A DNA stretch of 34,109 bases from Clostridia bacterium (GCA_017517035.1 JAFXAN010000053.1:1-34109), one strand, 5' to 3'; shown: positions 24,430 through 33,461, numbered from the stretch's first letter. A program made the numbers and translations. Notes: generated by a model from the sequence alone, not told the origin.

Positions 24430-25800
24430 ATGGCAAAAATGTGGGCAGGAAGAACTGCGGGAAATGTTGACAAGATCGCAGACGACTTCAATTCCTCGAT
24501 ACACTTCGACTGCAAGATGTACCGCCAGGATATAAAAGGAAGCATGGCTCATGCTGCAATGCTGGCGGCTAAAAATATAATCACAAAGGAAGAAGCCGAT
24601 ACACTTATCGACGGTCTTGACGGCATCCTTTCGGATATTGAGAACGGAAAACTGGACTTCGATATGGACGCCGAGGATATCCATATGTTCGTTGAGCAGG
24701 TACTGACCGAAAGGCTCGGTGATGTGGGCAAAAAGCTTCACACAGCAAGAAGCCGAAACGATCAGGTTGCACTTGATATCCGTATGTATCTCAGAGATGA
24801 GGCAGAGGATATGATCAGAATGCTGAAAAAGCTCATCTCCTCCATCACAGATAAAGCAGAGGAATATAAGGCAACCATTATGCCCGGCTATACCCATCTC
24901 CAGAGAGCACAGCCCATAACATTCGGACATCATCTTATGGCATATGCTATGATGCTTCTCCGTGATATCGACAGAATAAGTGACTGCAAGGCTCGCATGA
25001 ATTTCTCCCCCATCGGCTGCTGCGCTCTTGCGGGAACGACCTATGATACAGATCGTCGTTTTGAGGCTGAAAAGCTTGGATTTGATGGAATTTGTCTCAA
25101 TTCTCTCGACGGTGTTTCGGACAGAGATTTCTGTCTTGAGCTTCTCTCATCACTTTCGATACTAATGATGCACCTTTCACGGTTTTCAGAAGAAATAATT
25201 CTCTGGTCAAGCTGGGAATTTAAATTCGTTGAGCTTTCGGATTCATATACGACAGGATCATCCATCATGCCCCAGAAAAAGAATCCGGATATGGCAGAGC
25301 TTGTGAGAGGAAAAACAGGCAGAGTTTATGGTGATCTTATGGCGCTTCTCACAACGCTGAAAGGGCTTCCCCTGGCATATAATAAGGATATGCAGGAGGA
25401 TAAGGAAAGCATTTTCGATGCCCTTGAGACGGTGAAAATGTGCCTGCAGGTATTTGACGGCATGATAAGCACTATGAAAGCTATTCCCGAGAATATGAAA
25501 AAGGCTGCACAGGGCGGATTTATTAACGCTACCGATCTTGCAGACTATCTTGTAAAGAAGGGACTTCCCTTCCGCTCGGCTTATAAGATCTCAGGCTCGA
25601 TCGTTGCCCATTGCATCGCAGAAAAAACAGTTCTTGAGGAGCTTCCTCTTGAAGTCTATAAGAGCTTCAGTGAGCTTTTTGAAGCAGATCTCTATGATGA
25701 GATCAGCCTTGAAACTTGCGTGAGAAAAAGAATAAGCGAAGGCGGCACATCGGTGGAATCAGTCGAAGCACAAATTAAATTTGTAAAAGAAAAGATTTAA
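24430..25800 (+). CDS. argH: Argininosuccinate lyase
   Basis: This 456-residue member of the fumarase/aspartase superfamily splits argininosuccinate into arginine and fumarate. Signatures are the N-terminal MWAGRTAG, HTARSRNDQVALD, PGYTHLQRAQPITFGHH (catalytic His region) and the mobile superfamily loop GSSIMPQKKNPD with the catalytic Ser. GGAAAGGAT lies about 7-10 bases upstream. It is the second gene of the operon, 23 bases before argF. Confidence 0.97.
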   Translation: MAKMWAGRTAGNVDKIADDFNSSIHFDCKMYRQDIKGSMAHAAMLAAKNIITKEEADTLIDGLDGILSDIENGKLDFDMDAEDIHMFVEQVLTERLGDVGKKLHTARSRNDQVALDIRMYLRDEAEDMIRMLKKLISSITDKAEEYKATIMPGYTHLQRAQPITFGHHLMAYAMMLLRDIDRISDCKARMNFSPIGCCALAGTTYDTDRRFEAEKLGFDGICLNSLDGVSDRDFCLELLSSLSILMMHLSRFSEEIILWSSWEFKFVELSDSYTTGSSIMPQKKNPDMAELVRGKTGRVYGDLMALLTTLKGLPLAYNKDMQEDKESIFDALETVKMCLQVFDGMISTMKAIPENMKKAAQGGFINATDLADYLVKKGLPFRSAYKISGSIVAHCIAEKTVLEELPLEVYKSFSELFEADLYDEISLETCVRKRISEGGTSVESVEAQIKFVKEKI

Positions 25801-25823
25801 GTTAAACAGTAAAGGAGGAAAAT

Positions 25824-26810
25824 ATGTTATCCCTTAAAGGAAAGCACTTTTTAAAATTACTTGATTTTACTCCCGAAGAAATAGAAGGGCTTATTGACCT
25901 TGCAGCATCTCTCAAGGCAAAGAAAAAGGCAGGAATCGCTCACAGAGAATGCGAGGGCAAAAATATTGCACTGATTTTTGAGAAGACCAGCACGAGAACC
26001 CGTTGCGCTTTTGAGGTTGCGGGAGCTGATCTCGGTATGCACCCTGTTTATCTTGACCCATCGGGATCGCAGATCGGTAAAAAAGAGAGCATTGCAGATA
26101 CAGCAAGAGTTCTGGGGCGAATGTTTGACGGCATCGAATACCGCGGCTTTGGTCAGGAGATAGTTGAGGAGCTTGCAAAATATGCGGGAGTTCCGGTTTG
26201 GAACGGTCTTACAAATGAATATCATCCAACGCAGATCCTTGCGGATTTCCTCACAATAAAAGAGCATTTTGGTTCTCTCAAGGGCAGAAAGCTGGTCTAT
26301 ATGGGTGACGCAAGATACAATATGGGCAATTCCCTTATGGTCGGCTGCGCTAAAATGGGTATGCACTTTGTGGCTTGCACAAACAAAAAGTATTTTCCGG
26401 ACTCCGAACTCGTCTCCGAATGCAAAAAAATAGCAAATGAAACAGGCGCAACCATTGAGTTTTCCGAGGATACAGATGCAGTCAAGGGCGCGGATGTTAT
26501 CTATACCGATGTTTGGGTCTCCATGGGTGAGCCGGCGGAGGTTTGGAAGGAAAGGATAGAGGATCTTACACCCTACCGTGTAACTTCGGAAATTATGAAG
26601 AAAGCAGGCGAGCAATGCCGCTTCATGCATTGTCTGCCCGCATTCCATGATCTGAAAACTACAGTAGGAAAAGAGATATACGAAAAATTCAGGCTTACCG
26701 AAATGGAAGTTTCCGACGAGGTATTTGAATCCTCCGCTTCAATCGTCTTTGATGAAGCCGAAAACAGAATGCACACAATAAAAGCAGTTATGCTTGCAAC
26801 ACTCAGATAA
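25824..26810 (+). CDS. argF: Ornithine carbamoyltransferase
   Basis: This 328-residue enzyme makes citrulline from ornithine and carbamoyl phosphate, or can run in reverse in arginine fermentation. Motifs are [13 protein letters not shown] (carbamoyl phosphate), [13 protein letters not shown] and [10 protein letters not shown] (ornithine site Cys). GGAGG lies about 7 bases before the ATG. Being grouped with argG and argH, and without arginine deiminase or carbamate kinase nearby, it is read as biosynthetic. The catabolic alternative (arcB) remains possible. Confidence 0.96.
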   Translation: MLSLKGKHFLKLLDFTPEEIEGLIDLAASLKAKKKAGIAHRECEGKNIALIFEKTSTRTRCAFEVAGADLGMHPVYLDPSGSQIGKKESIADTARVLGRMFDGIEYRGFGQEIVEELAKYAGVPVWNGLTNEYHPTQILADFLTIKEHFGSLKGRKLVYMGDARYNMGNSLMVGCAKMGMHFVACTNKKYFPDSELVSECKKIANETGATIEFSEDTDAVKGADVIYTDVWVSMGEPAEVWKERIEDLTPYRVTSEIMKKAGEQCRFMHCLPAFHDLKTTVGKEIYEKFRLTEMEVSDEVFESSASIVFDEAENRMHTIKAVMLATLR

Positions 26811-26848
26811 AGAAAAACCGATTCACTGCAGTGAATCGGTTTTTCTTT
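26809..26848. terminator. Bidirectional terminator, argF and citrate synthase
   Basis: A 40-bp perfect palindrome starts within the argF stop codon and ends within the citrate synthase stop. The CCGATTCACTG core is flanked by AAAGAAAAA and TTTTTCTTT, giving a U-tract in both directions. Confidence 0.93.
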
Positions 26849-28205
26849 ATCTATCGGATAATGCTATATAAGCTTTTTCTTCCTTTACATTGATATATGC
26901 CGGGCGAATGATTTTGCCCGCATTTTGTATTTCTTCCATTCGGTGAGCACTCCAGCCGGCTATTCTTGCAACTGCAAATATAGGTGTGAAAAGCTCATAA
27001 GGAAGCCCAAGCATTTTATAGACCATTCCCGAATAAAAGTCAACATTTGCACTGACGCCCTTATACATTTTGCGTTTTTCCGCAATGATTTCGGGAGCCA
27101 TTTTTTCAACAGACTCGTACAGCTCAAATTCCTCCTGCATTCCCTTTTCCACAGACAGCATTTTTGCATAGTGTCTGAGAATATCGGCTCTGGGGTCTGA
27201 AAGAGAATAAACCGCATGACCCATTCCATAAATCAATCCCGCATTGTCAAAGGCTTTTTTATCAAGAAGCCTTATGAGATAATCTTTGATGGCATCCTTA
27301 TTCTTTGTATCAATATTTGCTTTCATATCGTCAAACATCTGCATAACCTTGATATTTGCACCGCCATGACGCGGTCCTTTGAGCGAACCAAGCGCAGCAG
27401 ATATCGCAGAATAAGTATCTGTTCCCGAAGATGTAACAACATGGGTCGTAAAGGTTGAATTGTTTCCCCCTCCGTGCTCTGCATGAAGTACAAGCGCAAG
27501 ATCAAGAAGTTCTGCTTCCAGAGCAGAATATTGTCCGTCCTCACGAAGTATATAAAGAAGATTTTCCGCTGTTGTCAGCTCTTTTTTAGGATAGTGAATG
27601 AAAAGACTTTGTCCGTTATGATAATGCTGAAAGGACTGATAACCATAAACTGCAAGAAGAGGAAACTGCGCAATAAGCTGAAGGCACTGACGGAGAACAT
27701 TTGCAGGAGAAATATCATCAGGATTTTCATCATAAGCATAAAGCGCAAGAACACTTCTTGAGAGAATATTCATCATATCCTTGCCGGGAGCTTTGAGTAT
27801 CATATCACGAACAAAGGACGGCGGGAGCGAACGGTAGAGCGAAAGCTGATCGCAAAATTTTTCCAGCTCATTTTTATTCGGAAGATCCGAGAAAAGCAGC
27901 AAATATACCGTTTCTTCAAAGCCGCGGCGATTATCCTCTGTGAAGCCTTTTACGATATCCCGAATATTAACGCCTCTATAATAAAGCTGACCTTCACACG
28001 GAATAATATTTCCTTCCGCATCCTTATCCTTTGCCTTTATATTCGAAACCTCGGTAAGTCCTGCAACAACTCCGTTTCCGTTGATATCTCTAAGCCCTCT
28101 CTTAACATCATGTTCAGAATACATTTCGGGAACTATATTATTTCTCATGCCCGAAAGCTCCGAAAGCTCTCTAATATATGGGGTTATTTCGGAATAATTT
28201 ATCAT
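26847..28205 (-). CDS. gltA: Citrate synthase
   Basis: This 452-residue protein condenses acetyl-CoA and oxaloacetate. Family signatures are HAEHGGGNNSTF (catalytic His), GPRHGGANIKV (second His), GMGHAVYSLSDPRADIL, NVDFYSGMVYKMLGLP (catalytic Asp) and RIAGWSAHRMEE. In an anaerobe without an evident full citrate cycle, its likely role is the oxidative branch to 2-oxoglutarate and glutamate, the nitrogen donor and precursor for arginine made by the convergent operon (inference). A Re-type synthase is excluded by fold. Methylcitrate synthase remains a distant alternative. AGAGGTC precedes the ATG. Confidence 0.95.
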   Translation of the reverse strand: MINYSEITPYIRELSELSGMRNNIVPEMYSEHDVKRGLRDINGNGVVAGLTEVSNIKAKDKDAEGNIIPCEGQLYYRGVNIRDIVKGFTEDNRRGFEETVYLLLFSDLPNKNELEKFCDQLSLYRSLPPSFVRDMILKAPGKDMMNILSRSVLALYAYDENPDDISPANVLRQCLQLIAQFPLLAVYGYQSFQHYHNGQSLFIHYPKKELTTAENLLYILREDGQYSALEAELLDLALVLHAEHGGGNNSTFTTHVVTSSGTDTYSAISAALGSLKGPRHGGANIKVMQMFDDMKANIDTKNKDAIKDYLIRLLDKKAFDNAGLIYGMGHAVYSLSDPRADILRHYAKMLSVEKGMQEEFELYESVEKMAPEIIAEKRKMYKGVSANVDFYSGMVYKMLGLPYELFTPIFAVARIAGWSAHRMEEIQNAGKIIRPAYINVKEEKAYIALSDR

Positions 28206-28246
28206 TTTGACCTCTTTTCCACCTGTTTTGGTAACTGTTTCTTTTA

Positions 28247-28275
28247 ATTATACCATAAAATTGTGAAAAAGTCTA
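28247..28275 (-). promoter_or_regulatory. Citrate synthase promoter
   Basis: TAGACT (28270-28275, complement), a 17-base spacer and TATAAT (28247-28252), about 40 bases before the ATG. Confidence 0.78.
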
Positions 28276-28291
28276 TATTTATATGGTTTTT

Positions 28292-30506
28292 TTAATACGC
28301 CACCTCTGCGTGTCTTATGAAGGAATCCTGCTCCGCCTTTGAAAGATTTACAAAATAAGCATTCCAGCCGCAAAGACGAACTTGAAGATTTTTATATTTT
28401 TCGGGATATTTCTGTGCTGCGCGTAGAACCTCGGGGTCAAAAACATTTCCGTGCATTGCCATTCCGCCCTTTGCAAAATAAGTCATAAGAATACCGTAAA
28501 AGGCATCAATTCCATCCTCGCCGCTGACAGCGGAGGGATGAAGAACAACATCAAGAACTGCACCGTTGGGGAAAAGGCTGTGATCATAACAGCATACCGA
28601 ATTTATAAGTGCGGTGATTCCGTTTCTGTCAGCTCCCACCGTTGCGCAAAGATTCTTTGAAAGTGGATCTCCCGCATTTCTTCCATCGGGAGTTGCCATT
28701 GTTTTTGCACCCATATCAAAGCATTTATTTATCGAAAATGATCCCGGCTTGAAAACACCGCCTCTGGCATTTTTTCTCCCCAAAAGCAAGGAAGAGCAGT
28801 ATTCTGAAAATTCCTTTGTAAGCGCATCTGCACCCTCATTTCCGTTTCCGTATTTTTCCGGAAGATTGCGGGCAATGAGGCGAAGCTTTTCGCTTCCCTC
28901 CCAATTATTTTTTAACACTTCAAAAAGCTCGGCAAGAGTAAGTCTCTTTTCATCATAAACAATCCTTTTGATAGCCGCAAGAGAATCTACAAGGCTTGCA
29001 ATCGAATAAAACTGAATAGCAGTATTGTTGTAGTCTGCACCGCCCTCATAAACATCAAGACCGATTTCTGCGCTTTTATCATACATAGCCGAAAGAATCG
29101 GATCGGGATATATCTCCGTATAATGCTTTTCAATTTCACAGATACGCTTATATGAAACATCGGTAAGATGCTTGATTTGAGCCTTTACAGCATCCTTCAG
29201 CTCCTCAAAGCTGTTGGGAATCTTTGTCTCAAGACCGATAACCTTGCCGCTTGCAAGATCTCTTCCTTGGTTTATCACAAGTTCGATCGCTTTTGGTGTG
29301 CTTACATGCCCCGCTCCCGTGCATCCTATTTCTTTGCCCCAAACAGTCGGCTCATAGCATCCGATGGGAACATAATTTCTCGCATCAGACTCGGTTATAC
29401 CAACCTTCATAAGGGAGCTTACAACAGATTCATCAGACAGGAAAACATAGCTGCTGTTACCGCCTCTAATATTGCAAAGCACTGTTTTTATAAGCTTTTC
29501 CGGACTTTTTCTCGAAACTCTCACATGAATTTTCGGGGAATTTATATTGATGGCATTGAAGGAATCGACAATGAGATATGTCATCTCATTTGTAATATCC
29601 TCGCCATTCCCGTCAACTCCGCCGATGCAAAGAGGCGTTCCGTACTGATCTCCGAAAGCATAGAATTTTCCAAAGAAAAATTTTAGCATTTCGGAAATTT
29701 CTTCTTTTGTATATTTTCCCTCCGCTATATCATTTTTGTAAAAAGGATATAGCATGGTATCAAGTCTGCCAAGGGTTCTGACTCTTGAACCGCCAACATT
29801 TTCGTGAACAAAAAAGTAAATTATGAGGAGCTGCAGTGCTTCATATGTGTTTTTCGGTGCTCCCATGGCAATTTATGAGGAGCTGCAGTGCTTCATATGT
29901 GTTTTTCGGTGCTCCCATGGCAATAGAATCAAGTGCAGCTGCATTTTCGGGATTTGATTCTCTGACAGCAGAAGCAAGTCTATGGCAAAAAGCAAGAATC
30001 GCCTCGTATGTTATTCGGCACGAGGTATAAAAATCCTTTTGCTTTTCTGTAAGTCCTTCCCTTTCGGAATATTTGTTAATTCTATCGAGAATTCCCTTAA
30101 AACCAACCTTTAAAAGCAGATCGGAATTAGGAGAAATATGGCCAAAATCCTCGTTACCATCACAAGCACCAAAACCAACTATTAATTCAAAGGTTTTCCA
30201 TTCCGTTTCTCTCAAGAGCTTTTCAACAACCTCATTTTTCCAAAGCCATCTTTGATGAGAAAAAATGTTTCCCGAATCTATCTTATCCTGAAAAATATCA
30301 TCATCCACAATTGCTATTCTTGCATTTTTCAGCACAAGGTCATATGTCAATGCTTTTATTATGCACCTCGGCTCGTCCTTGACCTTTTCATAGAACTTTT
30401 CATATTCTACCTTAAGCTCTTCTGCCGAAAAGCCGCTGTTTTCCAGCCAATTTACAACTTTGAACTGTTCAGTCAGACTTTTATTTTGTCTGTCATATTT
30501 TTTCAT
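28292..30506 (-). pseudogene. Glycyl radical enzyme gene frameshifted by a 52-bp duplication
   Basis: Removing one copy of the 52-bp repeat at 29821-29924 gives a continuous 720-residue protein of the pyruvate formate-lyase/diol dehydratase superfamily. As written, the frame from 30506 stops inside the second copy met by transcription, after about 220 residues. The rest (28292 onwards) is an open frame starting at MGAPKNTYEA. The C-terminal part has the thiyl site PIGCYEP, with GCxE typical of the dehydratase-like branch, and a glycyl-radical loop RLCGWNAYF near the end. No activating radical-SAM gene or microcompartment gene adjoins. GGTGG lies about 5 bases before the ATG at 30506. It may be a true pseudogene, a reversible switch, or a sequencing artefact. 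Confidence 0.88.
29821..29924. repeat. Exact 52-bp tandem duplication
   Basis: Bases 29821-29872 are repeated without change at 29873-29924. 52 is not a multiple of three, so the duplication shifts the glycyl radical enzyme frame. Both copies encode MGAPKNTYEALQLLI on the minus strand. Confidence 0.98.
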
Positions 30507-30530
30507 AAAAACCACCATCCTTCCGCTATC

Positions 30531-30558
30531 ATTATATCACAAGGGAAAAATTTTACAA
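30531..30558 (-). promoter_or_regulatory. Promoter of the glycyl radical enzyme gene
   Basis: TTGTAA (30553-30558, complement), a 16-base spacer and TATAAT (30531-30536) with an upstream TG (extended -10). Confidence 0.65.
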
Positions 30559-30576
30559 TGAATATTTCAAAACCAC

Positions 30577-30605
30577 TTGACGATTTCGACACAAATGTGT
30601 ATAAT
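30577..30605 (+). promoter_or_regulatory. Promoter of the divergent AraC gene
   Basis: TTGACG (30577-30582), a 17-base spacer and TATAAT (30600-30605). It lies back to back with the glycyl radical enzyme promoter. Confidence 0.85.
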
Positions 30606-30626
30606 CAAAAAAAAGGATGTGAGAGA

Positions 30627-31406
30627 ATGAAAAACTTTATGAATACAAATCACAATATTTCGTCAATCGAATTTGCCAGCCGTGTAAATTCTAAAACCGC
30701 AAAAAAAGTACATACAAACAGAGCATGTCACGGACTGGTTCTTCACACGAGCGGCGACAGAACATATGTTTTTGACTCGGGAAAACGGGTAAGAGCCGCA
30801 GAAAACGATATAACATATCTTCCCAAGGGGGCAAATTACATAGTTGAAAACACCGGAAACGGAGAATGCTATGCGATAAACTATCTGACCTCTGATGATG
30901 TTTCCTACGAGCCTTTTTCGTTAAAGGCGAAAAATCCATCTCTTTTTCTTGAATACTACAAAAAAGCTGAAAGGGTCGGAAAAATCAACAATCAAGTTGC
31001 ACAAATGGAAAACAAATCTCTGCTATATGCAATAATCTGTGCGCTGATAAATGAATTTGAGGCAGGCTATGCGCCCAAAAGTCAACTTGCCGTTTTGCGT
31101 CCCGCTATAAAGTATATTGACGAAAATTTCTCGAAAAAAAGTATCGATATACCTTATCTTTCAGAAATGTGCGGAATAAGTGAAACATATTTCAGAAAGC
31201 TTTTTTTGAAAGCATACGGAACTTCTCCCATAAAATATGTCCGTTCACTGAAAATTGAAAGAGCAAAAGCCCTGCTCTCCTCGGGACTTTATTCTGTCAC
31301 CGAGGCAGCAGAGCTTTCGGGCTGGAACGACGAAGCCTATTTCAGCCGTGAATTCAAAAAAACTGTTGGAGTATCCCCTTCCGAATCTTCAAAGTCGGAA
31401 ATTTAA
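30627..31406 (+). CDS. AraC-family regulator next to the glycyl radical enzyme
   Basis: This 259-residue protein has an N-terminal beta-rich sensor (HGLVLHTSGDRTYVFDSGKRV) and a C-terminal AraC/XylS domain at about residues 150-255, with IDIPYLSEMCGISETYFRKLF and SVTEAAELSGWNDEAYFSREFK. The ATG at 30627 follows AAGGA by about 9 bases. A longer open frame upstream has no ribosome site and covers the promoter. Divergence from the glycyl radical enzyme suggests that it regulates it, with the enzyme's substrate or product as possible effector. It ends 13 bases from the convergent ferritin gene. Confidence 0.92.
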   Translation: MKNFMNTNHNISSIEFASRVNSKTAKKVHTNRACHGLVLHTSGDRTYVFDSGKRVRAAENDITYLPKGANYIVENTGNGECYAINYLTSDDVSYEPFSLKAKNPSLFLEYYKKAERVGKINNQVAQMENKSLLYAIICALINEFEAGYAPKSQLAVLRPAIKYIDENFSKKSIDIPYLSEMCGISETYFRKLFLKAYGTSPIKYVRSLKIERAKALLSSGLYSVTEAAELSGWNDEAYFSREFKKTVGVSPSESSKSEI

Positions 31407-31419
31407 TTTTCCCCTTGCA

Positions 31420-31932
31420 TCAAAGTACAAGCGAGGGAGCGCTGTAAACTCTTGCGCCAAGCTCGGAATTAAGCATATAGAGACTCTTTGGATCAGAACC
31501 GAAAAGCTCCATTTTTGTGATAAGATCATTGGCATTGGTCTCTTCCTCGCCCTGTTCCTTCACAAACCAATCAAGGAACTGCATTGTTCTGAAGTCCTTT
31601 ACATCGTATGCAGCACCGTAAATATCGTTTATAAGCGATGTTACATACTCCTCATGCTCAAGTCCTGCCTTAAGTACATCCATATGGCACTCGAATACCT
31701 TATCAGGCTTCGGAATCGCCTCAAGAGTTACCTCCTGATTCTCATTCTGAAGATACTGATAAAAGAGCATCGCATGATCTCTCTCCTCCTGTGCCTGGAT
31801 CATATACCAATTTGCAAAGCCGTCAAGTCCCTTTGCCTTAAAATAGTTTGAAAAATCAAGATACAGATAAGCTGAATAAAACTCTTTATTGATCTGCTGA
31901 TTAAGCAGATCACGAACCTTTGCATTCATCAT
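31420..31932 (-). CDS. ftnA: Ferritin
   Basis: This 170-residue non-haem ferritin stores iron as ferric mineral in a 24-subunit shell. Ferroxidase-site residues are visible: Glu17 (NKEFYSAYLYLD), the Glu/His pair in QAQEERDHAMLFY and the later QGEEETNAN segment. Length is typical. AAGGAGG lies 8 bases before the ATG at 31932. It follows desulfoferrodoxin by 25 bases and is probably co-transcribed with it, linking superoxide removal to iron sequestration. Confidence 0.96.
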   Translation of the reverse strand: MMNAKVRDLLNQQINKEFYSAYLYLDFSNYFKAKGLDGFANWYMIQAQEERDHAMLFYQYLQNENQEVTLEAIPKPDKVFECHMDVLKAGLEHEEYVTSLINDIYGAAYDVKDFRTMQFLDWFVKEQGEEETNANDLITKMELFGSDPKSLYMLNSELGARVYSAPSLVL

Positions 31933-31957
31933 TTAACTGTCCTCCTTATGTCAATTC

Positions 31958-32341
31958 TTATATATCTGCCTTCCAAAGTCCGTGAAGATTGCAGTAAGCA
32001 TATACCGCAAGAGGCTTCTCGTCTGCAAGAGCAAACTCAACTTCAGGCGCACCGCCAACCTGGAGGCACTTGCGCTGACCGCCTCTGTCTGTCTGGAGAT
32101 ATACCCAAAGGATGCTATGCTCCTCTACCATGGGATGATCGACAGAGCCAACCTTCACCTTAACAACATTTCCTTCAACGCTTACAACGGGAATGTGCTT
32201 TTCGTGGCTTGCTTCAACCACGCCAGCCTCGAGCTTTGTCATGTTCTGACCGCAGCACTTCATGGGCACGCCCGCATCATTGATCATTCCTACAAGATTT
32301 CCGCAATGCTCGCAGATATAAAACTTATTGTTTGAACACAT
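31958..32341 (-). CDS. dfx: Desulfoferrodoxin (superoxide reductase)
   Basis: This 127-residue two-domain protein reduces superoxide to peroxide in anaerobes. Residues 1-37 form the desulforedoxin domain with centre I ligands Cys10, Cys13, Cys29 and Cys30. The rest is the reductase domain, with centre II ligands His49, His69, His75, Cys117 and His120, and the active-site Lys48 (HEKHIP). All ligands are present. GGAGG precedes the ATG. Its promoter has TATAAT but no -35, and a Crp-like palindrome is centred near -41, suggesting activation by the divergently encoded regulator. Confidence 0.97.
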   Translation of the reverse strand: MCSNNKFYICEHCGNLVGMINDAGVPMKCCGQNMTKLEAGVVEASHEKHIPVVSVEGNVVKVKVGSVDHPMVEEHSILWVYLQTDRGGQRKCLQVGGAPEVEFALADEKPLAVYAYCNLHGLWKADI

Positions 32342-32382
32342 AATTAAAATCCTCCGTGTTATGTTTTTTATTTTATGGCTAT

Positions 32383-32388
32383 ATTATA
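32383..32388 (-). promoter_or_regulatory. -10 box of dfx-ftnA, activator type
   Basis: TATAAT on the minus strand. The -35 position (32406-32411) reads CAGAAA, a poor match. The expected start near 32376 places the centre of the 32410-32424 palindrome at about -41. Confidence 0.7.
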
Positions 32389-32409
32389 GCATTTATTTTT
32401 TATTTTTTC

Positions 32410-32424
32410 TGTGACTGAGTCACA
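32410..32424. promoter_or_regulatory. Crp/Fnr-type operator between dfx and the regulator gene
   Basis: TGTGACTGAGTCACA is a perfect palindrome around one central base (TGTGA-N5-TCACA), one base tighter than the E. coli CRP site. It lies about -41 for dfx and about -46 for the regulator's own promoter. Confidence 0.78.
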
Positions 32425-32427
32425 TTA

Positions 32428-32456
32428 TTGACATGAAAACATTTTAGTGATATAAT
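32428..32456 (+). promoter_or_regulatory. Promoter of the Crp/Fnr regulator gene
   Basis: TTGACA (32428-32433), a 17-base spacer and TATAAT (32451-32456) with an upstream TG, a full consensus needing no activator. The adjacent operator could give autoregulation. Confidence 0.88.
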
Positions 32457-32489
32457 TATAAAGTAAATAATACCGTTGGGAGTAAAAAA

Positions 32490-33164
32490 ATGGAAAAAAA
32501 CGAACTGATAGAGCTTTTCGAAAAGGTTTTTCCCTTTTGGAACAAGATGAGTGAGACGGACAAAGAAACCTTCTGCCGCACGGCACACCATGTGGTTTTC
32601 AAAAAAGGGACAAATGTTCATAATGGCAACGAGTGTACCGGTGTTATTCTTATAAAGAGCGGAAGCCTGCGTCTCTATATGCTCTCCGAGGATGGCAAGG
32701 AAGTCACCTTATATAGGCTTTTTCCCGGGGAAATGTGTATGCTCTCCGCATCCTGCGTCCTTGATTCAATAACCTTTGATGTTTATGTTGATTCTGAGGA
32801 AAACAGCGAATGTATCGTTGTTGGCGGATGCGCCTATGAGGATCTATCGAGAAGACTTGTGGATGCAAAGCTTTTTGCTCTTGAAACAGCACTCAGTCGT
32901 TTTTCAGATGTCATGTGGGTAATGCAGCAGATCCTTTTCATGAGCATGGACAAGCGCCTTGCAATCTTTTTGCTGGACGAGATCGCTCAAAAAGGAGGCG
33001 ACACCGTCGCTCTCACCCACGAGCAGATCGCAAAATATATAGGCTCTGCCCGTGAGGTGGTTTCAAGAATGCTTAAATATTTTGCTTCCGAGGGACTCGT
33101 TGAAGCATCGAGAGGCGGCATCAAAATTCTTGATAAAAAGCGTCTTCGTGAAATGTCACTTTAA
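32490..33164 (+). CDS. Crp/Fnr-family regulator of the redox module
   Basis: This 224-residue protein has an N-terminal cyclic-nucleotide-binding-type barrel (residues about 25-115: VVFKKGTNV, LIKSGSLRLYMLSEDGKEVTL, LFPGEMCMLSASC), a long dimerisation helix (about 118-145) and a C-terminal winged helix. The recognition segment SAREVVSRM combines the Arg-Glu of CRP with the Ser-Arg of FNR. Six cysteines (29, 49, 83, 89, 108, 114) lie in the sensor, without the N-terminal FNR cluster spacing; a redox or metal signal is plausible but unproven. It overlaps convergent trxA by 9 bases. Confidence 0.94.
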   Translation: MEKNELIELFEKVFPFWNKMSETDKETFCRTAHHVVFKKGTNVHNGNECTGVILIKSGSLRLYMLSEDGKEVTLYRLFPGEMCMLSASCVLDSITFDVYVDSEENSECIVVGGCAYEDLSRRLVDAKLFALETALSRFSDVMWVMQQILFMSMDKRLAIFLLDEIAQKGGDTVALTHEQIAKYIGSAREVVSRMLKYFASEGLVEASRGGIKILDKKRLREMSL

Positions 33165-33461
33165 AAGTGCAAGTATCTGCGCCTTGGGGCGTGCGCCCGT
33201 GACCTTATTTACTACCTCTCCGTTTTTCATCACCACAAGCGTTGGAATGCTCATAACTCCAAACTCACTTGCAAGCTCCCCCTCTTGATCTACATTGATC
33301 TTTCCGATAACAAATTCGGGGTTTTCATCTGCAATTTGGTCAATAATGGGAGATACCATCTTGCAAGGGCCGCACCAATCTGCATAGAAATCAAGAAGGA
33401 CGGGCTTTTCACTTGCTTTTATTTCTTCAAAATTCATTTTATTAATCTTAATAGCTGACAT
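33156..33461 (-). CDS. trxA: Thioredoxin
   Basis: This 101-residue thioredoxin has the redox motif ADWCGPCKM (Cys30, Cys33), the Asp buried beneath it (LLDFYADWC) and the cis-proline loop SIPTLVVMKNGE. It reduces protein disulfides and can supply electrons to peroxide-removing enzymes. GGAG lies about 8-11 bases before the ATG. The 3' end overlaps the Crp/Fnr gene by 9 bases. The promoter is of the same activator type as that of dfx. No thioredoxin reductase gene is nearby. Confidence 0.97.
   Translation of the reverse strand: MSAIKINKMNFEEIKASEKPVLLDFYADWCGPCKMVSPIIDQIADENPEFVIGKINVDQEGELASEFGVMSIPTLVVMKNGEVVNKVTGARPKAQILALLK

Noticed and set aside
25801-25812. GTTAAACAGTAA between argH and argF as an independent mobile-element insertion
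   Set aside because: Only 12 bases match the hairpin element; it is mentioned as a possible footprint but is too short to call.
28292-29866. Stand-alone 524-residue glycyl radical enzyme starting at MGAPKNTYEA
   Set aside because: The start lies within the duplicated segment, no ribosome site precedes it, and the N-terminal third is encoded directly upstream in another frame.
30252-30626. N-terminal extension of the AraC regulator
   Set aside because: It would overlap both divergent promoters and the opposing gene, and lacks a ribosome site; the ATG at 30627 is supported.
31255-31851. 198-residue plus-strand frame opposite ferritin
   Set aside because: It is an antisense shadow of ferritin and the AraC end, with no motif or ribosome site.
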